Positions 46,286 to 54,525 of a stretch of DNA of 64,000 nucleotides are shown piece after piece. The position numbers and the translations under genes are program-made. Positions within the stretch are counted from its first letter, which is position 1. Every line of letters starts with the position of its first letter. Origin of the DNA: CAZMGV01 sp964565925 (lineage in GTDB: Bacteria > JAGRBM01 > JAHCIT01); NCBI GenBank assembly GCA_964565925.1, contig CAZMGV010000015.1:62001-126000 (forward strand), given 5' to 3'. The notes under the pieces were generated by a model that did no database searches, had not been told where the DNA came from, and saw only the letters and a program-made list of their open reading frames with translations.

Positions 46286-48037
46286 ATGAATATCCTCGGC
46301 ATCTCCTGCTGGTACCACGATGCGGCGGCCGCCCTTGTCCAGGACGGCCGTATTACCGGTGCCGCCGGGGAAGAGCGGTTCACGCGCAAGAAACACGACG
46401 AAGGGTTCCCCGCGCAGGCCGTCGGCTATCTCCTGAAGGCCGGCGGTATCCAGGCGAAGGATATCGATGCCGTCGTTTTCTATGACAAGCCGTTCGTGAA
46501 GTTCGAGCGGCTGCTCTCCACCTACGTCGCCACCTTCCCGTGGTCGCTTCCGTCGTTCGCGAAGGCCATGCCGGTCTGGCTCGGCGAGAAACTGTGGATC
46601 AAGAGCCTGATCCGCAAGAAGCTCGGCTATTCGGGCGAAATCCTGTTCATGGAGCACCACCAGTCCCACGCCGCGAGCGCCTTCCTGACGTCGCCGTTTG
46701 AAGACGCCGCCATCCTGTGCGCCGACGGGGTGGGCGAGTGGGCAACGACGACTTTTGGCGAAGGCACGGGGAACCGGTTCAGGCAGTTCAAGGAAATAAG
46801 ATTCCCGCACTCGCTCGGACTCCTGTATTCGGCCTTTACGTACTACCTCGGGTTCAAGGTGAACTCGGCCGAATACAAGGTGATGGGGCTGGCCCCCTAC
46901 GGCGAGCCGAAATACGCGCAGACGATCCTCGACAGGGTGATCGACCTTCGCGAAGACGGTTCCTTCAGCCTCAACATGGACTATTTCTCGTATCACCGGG
47001 GCCTCAGGATGACGAACCGGAGATTCGACGGGCTGTTCGGACGCCCGCCGCGCAAAGGCGAGGACGAACCGCTGGAACAGTTCCACAAGGACATGGCGAT
47101 GAGCGTCCAGAGAGTCACCGAAGAGGCGATGCTCCGGATGGCGCGTTATCTCCACCGGGAGACGGGGAAGAAGAACCTGTGCATGGCCGGCGGCGTCGCG
47201 CTGAACTGCGTCGCCAACGGGCGCCTGCTGCGCGAAGGCCCGTTCGAGCGGATCTATGTCCAGCCGGCGGCCGGCGATGCCGGCGGCGCGCTGGGTGCGG
47301 CGCTGTACGCGTGGCACTCGCTGCTCGACAAGCCGCGCAACCCGGGTTTGTTTAATCCGTTCACGGGGCCGGAATATTCCGACGCCGAAATACAGGCCCA
47401 TCTGGATGAGAAGCAGGCGGCCTACCGCAAGCTCGGACGCGATGATCTGGTACGTGAGACCGCCCGGCTTCTGGACGAGGAACAGGCGGTCATCGGCTGG
47501 GTGCAGGGCCGCATGGAGTTCGGCCCGCGGGCGCTCGGGAACCGGTCGATACTGGCCGACCCGAGACGTCCGGATAACCGCGACCGGGTGAACCTCAAGA
47601 TCAAGTTCCGCGAGAGTTTCCGGCCGTTCGCCCCCATCGTGCTCGAAGAGAAGGCCGCCGGCTGGTTCGACCTGCGGGGGCACGACTCCCCCTATATGCT
47701 TCATGTCTGCCAGGTGAATGAGAGCAAACGGTCGATACCGGCGGTGACCCATGTGGACGGTTCGGCCCGGATCCAGACGGTGTCGCGGCAGATGAATCCG
47801 CTTGTCCATGACCTGCTCGCGGAGTTCGACCGGCGGACCGGCTGCCCCGTGCTGATTAATACGAGTTTCAATGTCCGCTCGGAACCGATTGTCTGCAGTC
47901 CGGAAGACGCCTACCGGTGCTTCATGGCCACGAACATGGACTACCTCGTGATCGGGCCGTATCTCCTCGACAAACGGACCCAGCCGGAAAAGAACCGGGT
48001 GGGCAGGGAGTGGCTCCAGACCTTCAAGCTGGACTGA
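46286..48037 (+). CDS. NodU/CmcH-type carbamoyltransferase
   Basis: The 583-residue enzyme transfers a carbamoyl group from carbamoyl phosphate (via carbamoyl-adenylate) to a hydroxyl of a sugar, antibiotic or lipid. It starts MNILGISCWYHDAAAALV and shows the metal-binding His segment EHHQSHAASAF, CADGVGEWATT, the actin-like MAGGVALNCVANGRLL and the C-terminal GRMEFGPRALGNRSILADPR. All core motifs look intact. The acceptor is unknown; neighbours point to an exported glycan or lipid. An ATG at 46286 is preferred over upstream in-frame starts. Confidence 0.93.
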   Translation: MNILGISCWYHDAAAALVQDGRITGAAGEERFTRKKHDEGFPAQAVGYLLKAGGIQAKDIDAVVFYDKPFVKFERLLSTYVATFPWSLPSFAKAMPVWLGEKLWIKSLIRKKLGYSGEILFMEHHQSHAASAFLTSPFEDAAILCADGVGEWATTTFGEGTGNRFRQFKEIRFPHSLGLLYSAFTYYLGFKVNSAEYKVMGLAPYGEPKYAQTILDRVIDLREDGSFSLNMDYFSYHRGLRMTNRRFDGLFGRPPRKGEDEPLEQFHKDMAMSVQRVTEEAMLRMARYLHRETGKKNLCMAGGVALNCVANGRLLREGPFERIYVQPAAGDAGGALGAALYAWHSLLDKPRNPGLFNPFTGPEYSDAEIQAHLDEKQAAYRKLGRDDLVRETARLLDEEQAVIGWVQGRMEFGPRALGNRSILADPRRPDNRDRVNLKIKFRESFRPFAPIVLEEKAAGWFDLRGHDSPYMLHVCQVNESKRSIPAVTHVDGSARIQTVSRQMNPLVHDLLAEFDRRTGCPVLINTSFNVRSEPIVCSPEDAYRCFMATNMDYLVIGPYLLDKRTQPEKNRVGREWLQTFKLD

Positions 48038-48092
48038 TTGCGCCGGATAAGCTGCGCTGGACTGCGATAGCTCTTTGCGGAAGAATGCCCCT

Positions 48093-48335
48093 ATGCCCGA
48101 GAACGACCCCGAACGGCCCGGTGAAAATCCCTTCCGCAAAGGCGGTGAGGGTGGCGGCGGTTTTATCGAAGTCGCCAAAGAACGCGGCAGCACGCTGGCG
48201 GAATTCAAGGACTTCCTCATGGAGAGGAAGCTCTACTGGATCGCCCCGATCGTGATCGTGCTGCTGGCGATCGGGCTGCTGCTGGTGATGACGCAGGGAA
48301 CGGCCGTCGCTCCGTTCATCTACACGATCTTCTAG
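48093..48335 (+). CDS. DUF5989 small membrane protein
   Basis: The 80-residue protein has a hydrophilic N-terminus, then LAEFKDFLMERKLYWIAPIV, a membrane helix and the C-terminal end LLLVMTQGTAVAPFIYTIF. This end (QGxAVAPFIYTxF) is the signature of DUF5989, a family I know as a neighbour of carbamoyltransferases and SxtJ proteins. The N-terminal Gly/Glu-rich extension is longer than usual. It lies two bases before the first SGNH gene. Confidence 0.8.
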   Translation: MPENDPERPGENPFRKGGEGGGGFIEVAKERGSTLAEFKDFLMERKLYWIAPIVIVLLAIGLLLVMTQGTAVAPFIYTIF

Positions 48336-48337
48336 CC

Positions 48338-49594
48338 GTGGCAGCTGTGGGCCCGAGCTTCCGGAAAATGTCGGCGGGCCTTTCGCTGGCTCTGGGTGCC
48401 ACGCTTTTGACGCTGGCCGGGCTTGAACTGGCGCTCCGGTGGACCTTTCCGCAGGACGCGCTGCTCGGTGTGAATCCGGTGGACGAGATGCTGGAGCCGG
48501 CCGGTGGCGGCACGCCTTACTACGGCCACCCGGAGTTTGGCGCCTTTCTGAAGCCGCATATCCGTTACCGTGAAACGGCGCCGGAATTTTCAGTGGAAAT
48601 CACGACGAACAGCGACGGTTTCCGGGCGCCCGAGTTCTCCGCGACTGCAAAGGCGGGCAGGCCGGTGGCCGTCGCCACGGGGGATTCCTATCTCTGGGGA
48701 TACGGGGTTCCTGAAAGCGAACGGATGCTGGATCTGGTTTCCAGCCGGATTCCGGAGTTTGCCTGGCTGAATCTGTCGGCCCCGGGAACCGGTACCGACC
48801 AGCACTATCTCTACTGGAAACACGTCGGTTCACGGTACCATCCGCAGCTTGTCGTCGAATTCGTCTATCCGAACGATCTCGTCGATAACGTCCGCAGCTT
48901 CCGGAACTTCCCGAAACCCCGGTTCCGGCCTGGTCCCGGCGGAGAACCGGGCGCTCAGCTCATTTTTGAACCGGTCTCGAAAACCGGCGGCGACGGTTCC
49001 AGCCGGATCAAGAAATTGTGGATGCCACTGGACCGGTGGCTGCGTAACCGGTCCCATCTGTTTGTGCTGCTGAAGGGGCGGATCGCCGGCCTTCGCGGCG
49101 CCGGTTCCGGAAATGTCGAGCGATCGGACGATCTGATCGGTCTCTACCGCAGGCCCCGTCCGGCAGGTATGCAGGCGGCGGTCGAACTGCTGCAGGCGGA
49201 ACTGGCGATGTACGGTTCCGAAGTGAAGGCATCCGGCGCCCGGTTCGTGGTGGTGCTGGTTCCGCACAAGTGGGAAATGGAAACGGACGGTGTATATATT
49301 TCGGACGACTGGGGGACGGTCCGGCGGATGATGAAACTTGATCCGTCAGGTTTTGACCTCGCCTCTTTCAGCGCCGGTATGCAGGCGTGGGGAAAACAGA
49401 CGGGGGTGCCGGTCTATCCGCTCCGTGAGGTTCTGAAGAACCACGAGATCGCCGGCGAGCGGGTCTATTTTCTCCGTGACGGCCACTGGTCGAAAGACGG
49501 CAACCGGATTGTGGCCGATGAGTTTGTCCGTGGTATCTGGCCGCAGATTGCCGCAAACGCGCAGGTGCAGACGGCGGAAGGGGTAACTCCGTGA
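48338..49594 (+). CDS. SGNH-hydrolase-like protein, copy 1
   Basis: The 418-residue protein has an N-terminal signal anchor (LSLALGATLLTLAGLELAL) and an SGNH/GDSL-type fold: block I VATGDSYLWGYGV with Ser, the Gly/Asn region LSAPGTGTDQHYL, VVEFVYPNDLVDN, and the C-terminal Asp-His pair in DGHWSKDGNRIVADE. Relatives such as AlgJ/AlgX add or remove O-acetyl groups on exported glycans. It is a tandem paralogue of the next gene, which overlaps it by GTGA. Confidence 0.8.
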   Translation: MAAVGPSFRKMSAGLSLALGATLLTLAGLELALRWTFPQDALLGVNPVDEMLEPAGGGTPYYGHPEFGAFLKPHIRYRETAPEFSVEITTNSDGFRAPEFSATAKAGRPVAVATGDSYLWGYGVPESERMLDLVSSRIPEFAWLNLSAPGTGTDQHYLYWKHVGSRYHPQLVVEFVYPNDLVDNVRSFRNFPKPRFRPGPGGEPGAQLIFEPVSKTGGDGSSRIKKLWMPLDRWLRNRSHLFVLLKGRIAGLRGAGSGNVERSDDLIGLYRRPRPAGMQAAVELLQAELAMYGSEVKASGARFVVVLVPHKWEMETDGVYISDDWGTVRRMMKLDPSGFDLASFSAGMQAWGKQTGVPVYPLREVLKNHEIAGERVYFLRDGHWSKDGNRIVADEFVRGIWPQIAANAQVQTAEGVTP

Positions 49595-50847
49595 ACGGTT
49601 CACGCCAGACGGCCTTATTTGGCGCTGCGGCCGCGTTCCTGGCGCTGCTGGCAACCGCCATCGTCCTCGAGCTGCTGGTCCGGTTTTTTTATCCGCAATA
49701 TGCCGTGCTGTCGGTGGATACCGAGATCCGGATGATTGACCCGGCGGATACTGAAAGTCCCTACCGGGGCGATCCGGAACTGGGCCTGGTGCTGAAGCCG
49801 AACGTCCGGTTCCGAAACTCGGCGCCGGAGTTTTCCATCGACGTGCAGACCAATTCGCTCGGCTTCCGGGCGCCGGAGTTCGACCGGCTTACCGCTTCAG
49901 GCAAGCCGCGCGTCGTGATTACCGGAGATTCCTTCCCGTGGGGGCACGGTGTCGAGGAGAAGGACCGGGCGGTGGATATGATCGCCGGCAAGCTCCCCGA
50001 AGCGACCTGGCTGAATCTGTCGGTGCCCGGTACCGGAACCGATCAGCACCTGCTCAATTTCTTCAAGAACGGGGTTGGTCTGGCGCCCTCGGTCGTAGTG
50101 GAGTTCGTTTACCCCAACGATGTGATCGATAACCTCCGGGGCGAGCGCCGGTTCCCCAAGACCCGTTTTGAACTGGGCCCGGACGGCGCGCTGAAGATGA
50201 TCCCGCCGCTGCCTGACGCACAGCCGGTCAGTAAACCGCTGCTGGAGGTGGACCGCTACTTCCGGAACCGGTCGCATCTCTATGCGCTGCTCAAGGGCCG
50301 CTGGATGTCGTTCCGGATGGCACGCGGAAATGCCGGCGGGCATTCAGAGGACGTTCTCGGGATATTCCGGAAGGAACGGGACCCGTCAATCCAAAGGGCG
50401 ATGGCCCTGCTCAAGGCGCTTCTGTCGGAGTACGCCAGAGAGGTAAGGGCGACCGGGGCCCGGTTCGCGGTGGTCGTGGCCCCTCACAAATGGGAACTGG
50501 GGACCCGCGGCCGGTTCGTCAAGGACGACTGGGGGACGACGGTAAAGATCATGGGGCTTCGCGAACCGGAGTTCGATCTGGAGTCCTTCCACCGCGAGAT
50601 GATGGAATGGGCCCGTGCCGAAGCGGTCCCGGCGCTTGGCCTCCTCCCGTACCTGAAAGCCGCCGAAACGGGCGAAACGGGCGGGACACGGGTATATTAC
50701 CCCCGGGACGGACACTGGACTCCGGCGGGCAACCGTATTGTCGCCGACCTTTTTATCAGTCAGTTGTGGCCTTCCCTGTCGGCGGAGCAGACACCGGACC
50801 AGGTGCAGGATACGGCGCCAGCGGGAAAGAGCAGGAAGAATCCGTGA
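49591..50847 (+). CDS. SGNH-hydrolase-like protein, copy 2
   Basis: The 418-residue protein is a diverged duplicate of the preceding one, equal in length. It keeps the signal anchor (FLALLATAIVLELLVRFF), block I ITGDSFPWGHGV, LSVPGTGTDQHLL, VVEFVYPNDVIDN and the DGHWTPAGNRIVADL catalytic Asp-His. Its GTG overlaps the upstream TGA by GTGA, and its own TGA overlaps the next GTG in the same way. The two copies may act on different positions or form a heterodimer. Confidence 0.8.
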   Translation: MNGSRQTALFGAAAAFLALLATAIVLELLVRFFYPQYAVLSVDTEIRMIDPADTESPYRGDPELGLVLKPNVRFRNSAPEFSIDVQTNSLGFRAPEFDRLTASGKPRVVITGDSFPWGHGVEEKDRAVDMIAGKLPEATWLNLSVPGTGTDQHLLNFFKNGVGLAPSVVVEFVYPNDVIDNLRGERRFPKTRFELGPDGALKMIPPLPDAQPVSKPLLEVDRYFRNRSHLYALLKGRWMSFRMARGNAGGHSEDVLGIFRKERDPSIQRAMALLKALLSEYAREVRATGARFAVVVAPHKWELGTRGRFVKDDWGTTVKIMGLREPEFDLESFHREMMEWARAEAVPALGLLPYLKAAETGETGGTRVYYPRDGHWTPAGNRIVADLFISQLWPSLSAEQTPDQVQDTAPAGKSRKNP

Positions 50848-51620
50848 AGATTTCGTCACTACAGGTCAGCGGCCGTTTGCTGGAATATGCGGTGAGCGGT
50901 CCCGCCCATGAATATGGTTTCCTGTTCGTGCACGGTCTCGGGTCCGACAAGCTGGGCGACAAGAGCCGCTACTTCGCCGAGGAGTTCGGCAAGCTCGGGT
51001 TCGGCTATGCGGCGCTCGATACGACGGGCCACGGCGGCTCCGAAGGCGAGATACGTTCGCTCACGCTCACCCGGCAGATCGACGATCTCGCCGGATTCGT
51101 CACCTATCTGCGGCGCAAAGAACAGTGGGGCGGGCAGATCGTGCTGATCGGGTCGTCGCTGGGGGGCCTCACAGCCGCATGGACCTCTGTTGAAGAACCT
51201 GACTACATCTCGGGTCTGGTGCTGATCGCACCGGCGTTCCGGTTCGTGGACAATATCAAGGCGGCTGTCGGCGAGCAGAAGACCCGCGAGTGGAAAGATA
51301 CCGACAGCCTCGTGATCAAGAGCCCGTGGCTCCAGCTCGATTTCTCGTGGGATATCGCCTCCGACTGGGCGACCTACGATCACGGCTCGCTGCCGGGCCG
51401 CCTGCAGGTGCCGGCTCTGATCCTTCATGGCACGAAGGACGAGCAGGTCCCCGTTGACGACTCCCGCGAGTTCGCCCGCAAGGCCGGAGAAGCGGTGACC
51501 CTGGTCGAGATCAGGGACGGCGACCACCGGCTGACGGATTACAAGGACCGGCTCGTGTCCGAAACGCTGTCGTTTGTCCGGGCGCGTCTGGGCTGGCCCG
51601 AGCGGGCCCGGTCCAGCTAA
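50844..51620 (+). CDS. Alpha/beta hydrolase
   Basis: From the GTG at 50844 (GTGA overlap with the preceding stop) the product is 258 residues. It shows the oxyanion region LFVHGLGSDKLGDKS, LDTTGHGGSEGE, the nucleophile elbow IGSSLGGLTA, an acid in HGTKDEQVPVD and a His in GDHRLTDY. The triad is complete. There is no signal peptide, so it acts in the cytoplasm. It is similar to monoglyceride-lipase-type esterases. The long upstream open frame is the shadow of the previous gene. Confidence 0.85.
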   Translation: MKISSLQVSGRLLEYAVSGPAHEYGFLFVHGLGSDKLGDKSRYFAEEFGKLGFGYAALDTTGHGGSEGEIRSLTLTRQIDDLAGFVTYLRRKEQWGGQIVLIGSSLGGLTAAWTSVEEPDYISGLVLIAPAFRFVDNIKAAVGEQKTREWKDTDSLVIKSPWLQLDFSWDIASDWATYDHGSLPGRLQVPALILHGTKDEQVPVDDSREFARKAGEAVTLVEIRDGDHRLTDYKDRLVSETLSFVRARLGWPERARSS

Positions 51621-51630
51621 CCTCGCAGAT

Positions 51631-52647
51631 GTGGGAAAACGCCTGAATCCAGTTTTCCGGAACCGGCTGTGTTCCGGTGTCCTGATCGCCCTGGCGGTGC
51701 TATCGCTGCCCGTGCTGTCCGCTACTGTGAATGCACAGGACTACGGACCGGCCCTGCCTCCGGCGGTACCGCCGGCCCCGGCACCGGAGGTTCCGCCGGA
51801 ACCCGTCCAGACCGAAAAATTCCCCTATCTGGTGACGACAGAGCAGACGGACCTCTGGATCAGGGAGGGCGACCTCCGCATTATCGACATGCGCAAGTTC
51901 CTGGATTTTCATGTGACCGGCCATATCCCCGGTTCGGTGCGGATGCGCTGGACCGACTTTGCGGAAGACCCCGTTCACGGCGGTCCCCCCGTGATGGATC
52001 CGTACCGCATCGGCAAGGCGTTCCAGAAGGCCGCCGTTTCAGGGGGCAATATCCGGGTCGTGGTTGTCGGCGACCCGCGGGATGAATGGGACGAAGCCGC
52101 CTATGCCGTCTATGCGCTGCGGACCTGGGGGCATGTCCGGACGGCCCTGCTGGTGGGCGGCCTCCCGTTCTGGGCGGCGCAGGGCCGCCCGCTGTCGCAC
52201 GGCTTCGACAGCCCGCCTCCGGGCGAGTGGCGGACCATGCCGCTGCAGTTCCGGTATTCGGCAAACGTCGACGTTGCCGCCCGCCTGAAGGAGCCGGGTC
52301 TCGTGCTTCTGGACGTCCGGACCCCGGACGAGTTCGGAGGGGCCCGCCTGTTCGGGGAGCCGAGGGGAGGGCATCTGCCCGGGGCGCGGAATTTCGATCC
52401 GCAAAAGCTGATGAATTCCGACGGCCTGATCTGGCTGGATTCGGTCCCCCAGCTGATGGCGGACGCCGGGATCTTCCCGTCGGTCCCGGTGATCGTGTAC
52501 GACTACGGCGGCGTGAAGGCGGCGCTGGTCTGGGTGGTGCTCAGGCACGCCGGGTTCGAGCAGGTGGACCTCTTCCCCGGCGGTTTTTACGAGTGGTCCC
52601 TGCAGCCCGGCCTGCCGGTCGAGCCTGCCCCCATTACCAAAATGTAA
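51631..52647 (+). CDS. Exported tandem rhodanese-domain protein lacking the catalytic cysteine
   Basis: From the GTG at 51631 the product is 338 residues with a signal peptide (CSGVLIALAVLSLPVLSA then TVNAQ) and a Pro-rich linker. Two rhodanese domains follow. Domain 1 has IIDMRKFLDFHVTGHIPGSV and domain 2 has VLLDVRTPDEFGGARLFGEP and GGHLPGARNF. The active-site loop of domain 2 reads VIVYDYGGVKAA, with Asp where a sulfurtransferase has Cys; the domain 1 loop VVVVGDPRDEWDEAA also lacks Cys. Sulfur transfer is therefore unlikely, and a binding role is more probable. It is the last gene of the carbamoyltransferase run. Confidence 0.8.
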   Translation: MGKRLNPVFRNRLCSGVLIALAVLSLPVLSATVNAQDYGPALPPAVPPAPAPEVPPEPVQTEKFPYLVTTEQTDLWIREGDLRIIDMRKFLDFHVTGHIPGSVRMRWTDFAEDPVHGGPPVMDPYRIGKAFQKAAVSGGNIRVVVVGDPRDEWDEAAYAVYALRTWGHVRTALLVGGLPFWAAQGRPLSHGFDSPPPGEWRTMPLQFRYSANVDVAARLKEPGLVLLDVRTPDEFGGARLFGEPRGGHLPGARNFDPQKLMNSDGLIWLDSVPQLMADAGIFPSVPVIVYDYGGVKAALVWVVLRHAGFEQVDLFPGGFYEWSLQPGLPVEPAPITKM

Positions 52648-52674
52648 CCATTAAACGTCATTAAACCGCTTGCG

Positions 52675-52689
52675 CAGGGGCGGCCCCTG
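52675..52689 (+). terminator. Short hairpin closing the carbamoyltransferase run
   Basis: CAGGGG (52675-52680) and CCCCTG (52684-52689) form a six-base-pair GC stem with a CGG loop, 27 bases after the rhodanese stop. It is followed by an AT-rich stretch but not a T-run, so termination may be partial. Confidence 0.35.
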
Positions 52690-52690
52690 A

Positions 52691-52712
52691 ATTAATTGTT
52701 ATAACAACTAAT
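52691..52712 (+). promoter_or_regulatory. Putative MarR operator overlapping the marR start codon
   Basis: A 22-base inverted repeat with one mismatched pair has the perfect core TTGTTATAACAA. It runs into the ATG at 52711. Its centre also holds a possible -10 box (TATAAC at 52700-52705). No ribosome binding site precedes the ATG. MarR proteins bind such palindromes, so autoregulation is likely; a leaderless mRNA is possible. Confidence 0.65.
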
Positions 52713-53259
52713 GCAACAGCAAGAACATATCGGTCTTCTGGTGGGCGGCGCCCGGCGCAGCATCAAGCTGGCCGTCCAGCGGCAGGTAAAGCCGTACCGC
52801 CTGACGCCGCCGCAGTTCTGGATGCTGATCGCCGCGGCCGAGAACGAGCAGCTGAGGCTCGGCGAGCACGCGCGGCGGGTGCGCATCGATGCGCCGACGG
52901 CGTCCCGGCTCGCCTTCACGCTGGTGAAGCGGGGGTATTTCGAATCGATCCCCAGTCCCGAGGACCGGCGTTGTGTGAGCATGCGGCTGACCCCGAAGGG
53001 CCGTGAGCTGGTCACGAAGCTCCTGCCGGTGGCGGCCGAGATCCGGGCTTCCGTAAAGCGCGGCATGACGGCAAGGGAACTCGAGTATCTTCGCAAAGGG
53101 CTGAAACAGGTGATCGAGAATATGGAAAATCTGGAAACCGCCCGCCCTGGCGCCCGTCCTGCCGCCAGTGCTGGCGCCAGTGCTGGCGCCAGTGCTGCCG
53201 GGCGGCTTGGCGGCGCGCCGGCAGGGAAGCGGGAAAAAGTCCGGAGGCCTGCGGCATGA
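52711..53259 (+). CDS. MarR-family transcriptional regulator
   Basis: The 182-residue protein has a winged helix-turn-helix with LTPPQFWMLIAAAENEQLRL, recognition region ASRLAFTLVKRGYFES and the wing SPEDRRCVSMRLTPKGREL, which is the classic MarR wing. The dimerisation helices are at both ends. The C-terminus carries an Ala/Gly/Ser-rich tail built from 12-base repeats and a basic end, which is not standard. It overlaps the adaptor gene by ATGA and so is expressed with the pump that it probably controls. Confidence 0.92.
   Translation: MQQQEHIGLLVGGARRSIKLAVQRQVKPYRLTPPQFWMLIAAAENEQLRLGEHARRVRIDAPTASRLAFTLVKRGYFESIPSPEDRRCVSMRLTPKGRELVTKLLPVAAEIRASVKRGMTARELEYLRKGLKQVIENMENLETARPGARPAASAGASAGASAAGRLGGAPAGKREKVRRPAA
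53164..53199 (+). repeat. Three tandem 12-base repeats in the marR 3' end
   Basis: GCCAGTGCTGGC occurs twice in a row (53164-53175, 53176-53187), followed by GCCAGTGCTGCC (53188-53199). The unit is in frame and encodes Ala-Ser-Ala-Gly, so copy-number change would alter tail length without a frameshift. Confidence 0.85.
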
Positions 53260-54506
53260 AACTGGCGAGCGGAAATTCCCGGAAAACATGGATCCTTCTG
53301 GCCATCGTGTCGGCGGCCGGTTTTTACGGATGCGGCAAGTCCTCGGATTCGGCGCCGAAATACGAGACGGTGAACGTGGACCGCGGCAAGGTCACCGCCA
53401 AGGTGACGGCCAGCGGAACGCTGTCGGCCATCGTGACGGTGCAGGTCGGAAGCCAGGTCTCGGGCCGCATCCAGAAGCTCTACGTCGACTTCAACTCCAA
53501 GGTGAAGAAGGGCGACATGATCGCGAAGATCGATCCGAGCCTCTTCGACGCCGCGGTGGCGCAGAACCGCGCAAACTACGTGGCCGCCAAAGCGAATCTG
53601 GACAAATCGAAGGTACAGGCCGCCAACCTGAAGCTCCAGTACGAGCGGTCGAAGAGTCTCGCCAAACAGTCGCTGGTGGCGCAGGCCGATCTCGATACCG
53701 CAAAAGCGGCGATGGATGCCGCCGACGCGGACGTGGCTTCGTCGGTGGCGGCGGTGTCACAGACGGCGGCGGCTCTGCACCAGTCCGAAGTGAATCTGCA
53801 GTATACCGATATACGCTCGCCCATCGACGGTTTTGTGATTTCCCGCAGCGTCGATGTCGGGCAGACCGTCGCGGCTTCACTCCAGGCGCCCGTCCTTTTC
53901 GTGATCGCCGAGGATCTGCGCAAGATGCAGGTGGATACGTGGATTGCCGAAGCGGACGTGGGCAAGCTTAAAGAAGGTATGAAGGCCTTTTTCACGGTTG
54001 ACGCATATCCGGGCGAACGTTTCAACGGAACCGTCCGCCAGATACGCAACTCGCCGCAGACCCAGCAGAACGTCGTCACCTACGATGCGGTGATTGATGT
54101 GGACAATGCCGAACTCAAGCTGAAACCGGGGATGACCGCCAACGCGACTTTTGTCTATGCGGAGAAGCAGGACGTGCTGCGGATTCCGAATGCGGCCCTG
54201 CGCTTCAGGCCTTCCCGGGAAAACAAGGAGGGTGATGCGGCTGCACAGCAGGGACATGGCGAACCGGCCGGTCCGGAAGCGAAAGAGCACAAACCGGGAA
54301 TACCGTCGGAGCGGAAGGTATGGGTCTTGAGGACCGACAAGCCTGAGCCGGTGACGGTGAAAACCGGGGTAACGGACGGGGTCTTTACGGAACTTGTCGA
54401 AGGCGAGGTCAAAGAAGGCGACGCCCTGATCACCGAATCGACCGGCGGTTCGGGCAAGCCTTCCGGCGGCGGCGGGAGCCCGGGCCCGATGCGCCGGATT
54501 TTCTGA
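53256..54506 (+). CDS. MacA-like periplasmic adaptor (membrane fusion protein)
   Basis: The 416-residue HlyD/RND-type adaptor has an N-terminal hydrophobic signal ending in GFYGCGKSS (possible lipoprotein Cys), the biotinyl-lipoyl halves (VGSQVSGRIQKLYVDFNSKV and DIRSPIDGFVISRSVDVGQT), a long helical hairpin of about 100 residues and a beta-barrel domain. It bridges the inner-membrane MacB-type transporter and the TolC channel, both encoded downstream. The charged insert ENKEGDAAAQQGHGEPAGPE late in the protein is unusual. Confidence 0.92.
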   Translation: MKLASGNSRKTWILLAIVSAAGFYGCGKSSDSAPKYETVNVDRGKVTAKVTASGTLSAIVTVQVGSQVSGRIQKLYVDFNSKVKKGDMIAKIDPSLFDAAVAQNRANYVAAKANLDKSKVQAANLKLQYERSKSLAKQSLVAQADLDTAKAAMDAADADVASSVAAVSQTAAALHQSEVNLQYTDIRSPIDGFVISRSVDVGQTVAASLQAPVLFVIAEDLRKMQVDTWIAEADVGKLKEGMKAFFTVDAYPGERFNGTVRQIRNSPQTQQNVVTYDAVIDVDNAELKLKPGMTANATFVYAEKQDVLRIPNAALRFRPSRENKEGDAAAQQGHGEPAGPEAKEHKPGIPSERKVWVLRTDKPEPVTVKTGVTDGVFTELVEGEVKEGDALITESTGGSGKPSGGGGSPGPMRRIF

Positions 54507-54525
54507 GAGGTATCCGGAAAACGGG

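Noticed and set aside
46247..48220. A 657-codon minus-strand frame opposite the carbamoyltransferase
   Set aside because: It is the antisense shadow of a gene with intact family motifs.
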